Assembly (NCBI GenBank): GCA_903828675.1
Contig: CAIKND010000190.1
Span: 1 to 64,000, forward strand
Direction of reading: 5' to 3'
DNA length: 64,000 nt
From: an uncultured Acidobacteriaceae bacterium
Lineage (GTDB): Bacteria > Acidobacteriota > Terriglobia > Terriglobales > Acidobacteriaceae
The stretch's first letter is position 1. Every line of letters begins with the position of its first letter. This document shows, one piece after another, positions 61,969 to 64,000 of this stretch. A model generated the notes under the pieces. That model was not told the origin of the DNA. It saw nothing but the letters and a program-made list of their open reading frames with translations, and made no database searches. Both the position numbers and the translations under genes were made by a program.

Positions 61969-64000
61969 ATGCTAAAGAGAGGGGGCGGTTTCGGAATCCC
62001 TGTCCTGTTTTGCATTCTCTGCTTTCCCGGATCTGCGGTTTCACAGTTGGCATTGGAGCCGATTCCAACCGTCGCGTCGTTTCCTCTGCGCCCGTCCAAT
62101 GAAAACCTCTTCATTCAGCACGAGGTCGATCCATCGAGGCCTTTTTCCGTAGTAGGTCCAAGGGGCGCTGTTCTCGGGCAGCAAGATGGCACCTGCGAAC
62201 TCTGGCTATTTCCCTGGAAGATCCTCAGCGATCTACACATCTCTGTGCGCATGGACAACTACCCGGTTCCGATCGACGTGAATCTGCACGCCGCCCTGAT
62301 TGAAGTTCGTCCGGATGCGACCGTCATCACCTTTTCCCACGCCAATTTCACCATTCGCGAAATCGTTCTTGCTCCCAAAGCCGCGGACGAAAAGGATGGC
62401 GCGCTTGTTCTGTTTCAAATCGAAGCTGTGCGCCCAATGACTTTAACCTTCAGCTTCAAGCCGAATATGCAGCGCATGTGGCCTGCTCCATCCGACGATC
62501 GTCCCTCGCCGGAGTGGGTTGCGACGGGCGCTGCCAGCGGATTCTACGTTCTGCATCTCAACTTCCCGGACCATGGCGCCGCATTAGCCATGCCCACGGC
62601 GGAGCCTGGCATTCTGGAGCCTTATCAGGAGAGGGCAGTGCTTTATCCTCTGCAATTCATCTTGCGCTTCGATCCGGCCCGGGATGCACACGTTTTCTTC
62701 CCGCTGCTGGTTGCCCTCGGCGATACCAAGGCGGCAACCACAAACGCCGCCTTCGCCGAACGACTCCTGGCGCTGGATCGAGCCTCGCGCTCCATATACC
62801 AGAAAAATCAGGCCTACTATCAGGATCTTCTGCAATCGAGCATGAGTATCGATACACCGGACCAGCGCCTGAATGAGGCATTCTCCTGGGCCACAGCCTC
62901 AATGGATCAGCTTCGCGTTGAAACGCCCGGGGAACATGGAGAACAGGCTCTGACCGCAGGCTTTGTCGGCTCCGGCGACACGGTGCGTCCAGGCTTCGGA
63001 TGGTTCTTCGGCCGCGACGCGCTCTGGACTCTCTATGCGGTGAACAGCATCGGAGGCTTCGAGACCACGCGCAAGGAGATTGAGTTTCTGCTCCGTCGCC
63101 AGAGTCCTGAAGGCAAGATTCCGCACGAGTGGTCGCAGACCGCCAATCTGGTCGACTGGAAAAGCCTGCCCTATGAATATGCGGCCGCCGACTCGACGGC
63201 CTTGCTGCCGATGGCGATGAACGACTATTTCCGTATCAGTGGCGACAAGGACTTCATAGCTGCGCACTGGGATGGCCTCGCGCTCGCATGGCAATTCGAG
63301 CGCAGTCACGATGAAGATGGCGACGGGATCTATGGCAACTCCGAGGGCACTGCATGGGTGGAATCCTGGGCTCCGAGTATGCCGAAGCAGGAGATCTACC
63401 TGGCTGCCCTCGATGAGCAGGCGAGCCTGGCATTTGCCAACCTTGCTCGCGCCACCGGGCATAGCGATCTCGCTGCTGACGCGGAGGCTCGCGCCAATAG
63501 AATAAGCCGCCAGATCGAAAACGAATACTACCAGCAGGCAACGGACTTCTACGCGTTCAGTTGGAACGGCAAGGCGGGAATGGACCCAACGCCAACCATT
63601 TTCCCAGCCGTTGCGTGGTGGGATGGTGACTACCGGCTCGATCATGGTGGAGCGATGCTGTCGCGTTGGGCATCCAGCGAATTCTCCACCGATTGGGGTA
63701 CGCGCTCCACCAGCAATAGAACCAGCAATTACGATCCCATCAGTTATCACCAGGGATCGGTGTGGCCACTGTTTACCGGCTGGGTCTCCGTGGCCGAGTA
63801 TCGCACTGGCCATGCTCTCTCTGCCTATGCCCACCTGATGCAGAACGCCGATCTTACTTGGTCGCAGGACCTTGGAAATGTAACGGAACTTCTCTCCGGG
63901 CGGTTCTTCCAGCCGCTTGGGCGCAGCTCGGCACACCAGCTCTGGTCTTCAGCAATGATCGTCTCGCCCGTGGTTCGCGGCCTGTTCGGACTTGAGTGGG
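61969..64000 (+). CDS. Glycogen-debranching-like glycosidase (amylo-alpha-1,6-glucosidase fold), cut by window edge
   Basis: About 677 codons are visible and the gene continues past 64000. ATG 61969 is preferred because a signal peptide follows (GIPVLFCILCFPGSAVSQ); an in-frame ATG at 61885 with AGGA upstream is the alternative. The N-terminal ~260 residues are a beta-sandwich (DLHISVRMDNYPVPIDVNLH); the (alpha/alpha)6 barrel follows with WFFGRDALWTLYAVNSIGGF, GKIPHEWSQTANLVDWKSLP, EYAAADSTALLPMAMNDYF and NYDPISYHQGSVWPLFTGW. These motifs resemble GH63/GH133-type glucosidases. It likely removes alpha-linked glucose or other sugars from oligosaccharides taken up through the upstream receptor. 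Confidence 0.82.
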   Translation, partial: MLKRGGGFGIPVLFCILCFPGSAVSQLALEPIPTVASFPLRPSNENLFIQHEVDPSRPFSVVGPRGAVLGQQDGTCELWLFPWKILSDLHISVRMDNYPVPIDVNLHAALIEVRPDATVITFSHANFTIREIVLAPKAADEKDGALVLFQIEAVRPMTLTFSFKPNMQRMWPAPSDDRPSPEWVATGAASGFYVLHLNFPDHGAALAMPTAEPGILEPYQERAVLYPLQFILRFDPARDAHVFFPLLVALGDTKAATTNAAFAERLLALDRASRSIYQKNQAYYQDLLQSSMSIDTPDQRLNEAFSWATASMDQLRVETPGEHGEQALTAGFVGSGDTVRPGFGWFFGRDALWTLYAVNSIGGFETTRKEIEFLLRRQSPEGKIPHEWSQTANLVDWKSLPYEYAAADSTALLPMAMNDYFRISGDKDFIAAHWDGLALAWQFERSHDEDGDGIYGNSEGTAWVESWAPSMPKQEIYLAALDEQASLAFANLARATGHSDLAADAEARANRISRQIENEYYQQATDFYAFSWNGKAGMDPTPTIFPAVAWWDGDYRLDHGGAMLSRWASSEFSTDWGTRSTSNRTSNYDPISYHQGSVWPLFTGWVSVAEYRTGHALSAYAHLMQNADLTWSQDLGNVTELLSGRFFQPLGRSSAHQLWSSAMIVSPVVRGLFGLEW

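Noticed and set aside
1..64000. CRISPR array, phage structural genes or toxin-antitoxin pairs
   Set aside because: No regularly spaced direct repeats, no phage morphogenesis motif and no paired small genes of known toxin or antitoxin families were seen.

Overview
The window looks like chromosomal DNA of an Acidobacteriota bacterium (Terriglobia/Acidobacteriaceae-like). This is inferred from gene content, not from a marker gene. The pointers are two very large TonB-dependent receptors with an N-terminal carboxypeptidase-regulatory-like domain plus a decayed third one, an ECF sigma factor overlapping a TPR-tailed Ser/Thr kinase, a tricorn-type protease, many Tat-exported sugar enzymes, and a high-GC sequence with moderate coding density. 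No rRNA and no intact tRNA gene was found.

Layout. (1) 1-7.5 kb: a purple-acid-phosphatase-like enzyme (cut by the window edge), an exported YVTN beta-propeller protein and a TonB-dependent receptor on the minus strand, divergent from an OmpR-type response regulator and histidine kinase pair. (2) 8.3-22.3 kb: a carbohydrate region with three Gfo/Idh/MocA oxidoreductases, three xylose-isomerase-like TIM barrels, a DUF1080 protein (3-keto-disaccharide hydrolase family), a ThuA-like protein, a PmoA-like (DUF6807) protein and an AraC regulator, interrupted by a large alpha/beta hydrolase. (3) 22.3-23.4 kb: a 3' fragment of an initiator tRNA next to a truncated tyrosine recombinase, the scar of an integrated element. 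(4) 23.4-28.5 kb: an exported double-VOC protein, a GT1 glycosyltransferase, and a convergent hydrolase plus FtsX/MacB-type permease. (5) 29.1-35.1 kb: a complete CzcCBA-type heavy-metal efflux operon led by a small His/Cys-rich membrane protein. (6) 35.7-40.7 kb: an exported alpha/beta hydrolase and a tricorn protease homologue. (7) 40.9-44.2 kb: gene debris around an IS630-family transposase (receptor fragment, MFS transporter fragment), then an AhpD-like protein. (8) 44.7-50.5 kb: a Tat-exported GH5 glycosidase, a frameshifted sulfatase and an intact sulfatase. (9) 50.8-57.8 kb: a secreted protein of unknown function, the sigma factor/kinase pair, a TPR protein and a membrane-anchored DNA-binding-type protein. 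(10) 58.1-64 kb: a second intact TonB-dependent receptor and a glycogen-debranching-like glycosidase that runs off the window.

The common theme is scavenging of plant or microbial polysaccharides and glycosides: outer-membrane receptors import oligomers, exported glycosidases and sulfatases trim them, and the Gfo/Idh, TIM-barrel, DUF1080, ThuA and PmoA-like group probably processes sugars by an oxidation/isomerisation route. The most distinctive candidate system is that oxidative sugar cluster (8.3-22.3 kb), whose right side ends close to the tRNA/integrase scar. Functions are assigned from recognisable motifs and family resemblance; no database search was possible.
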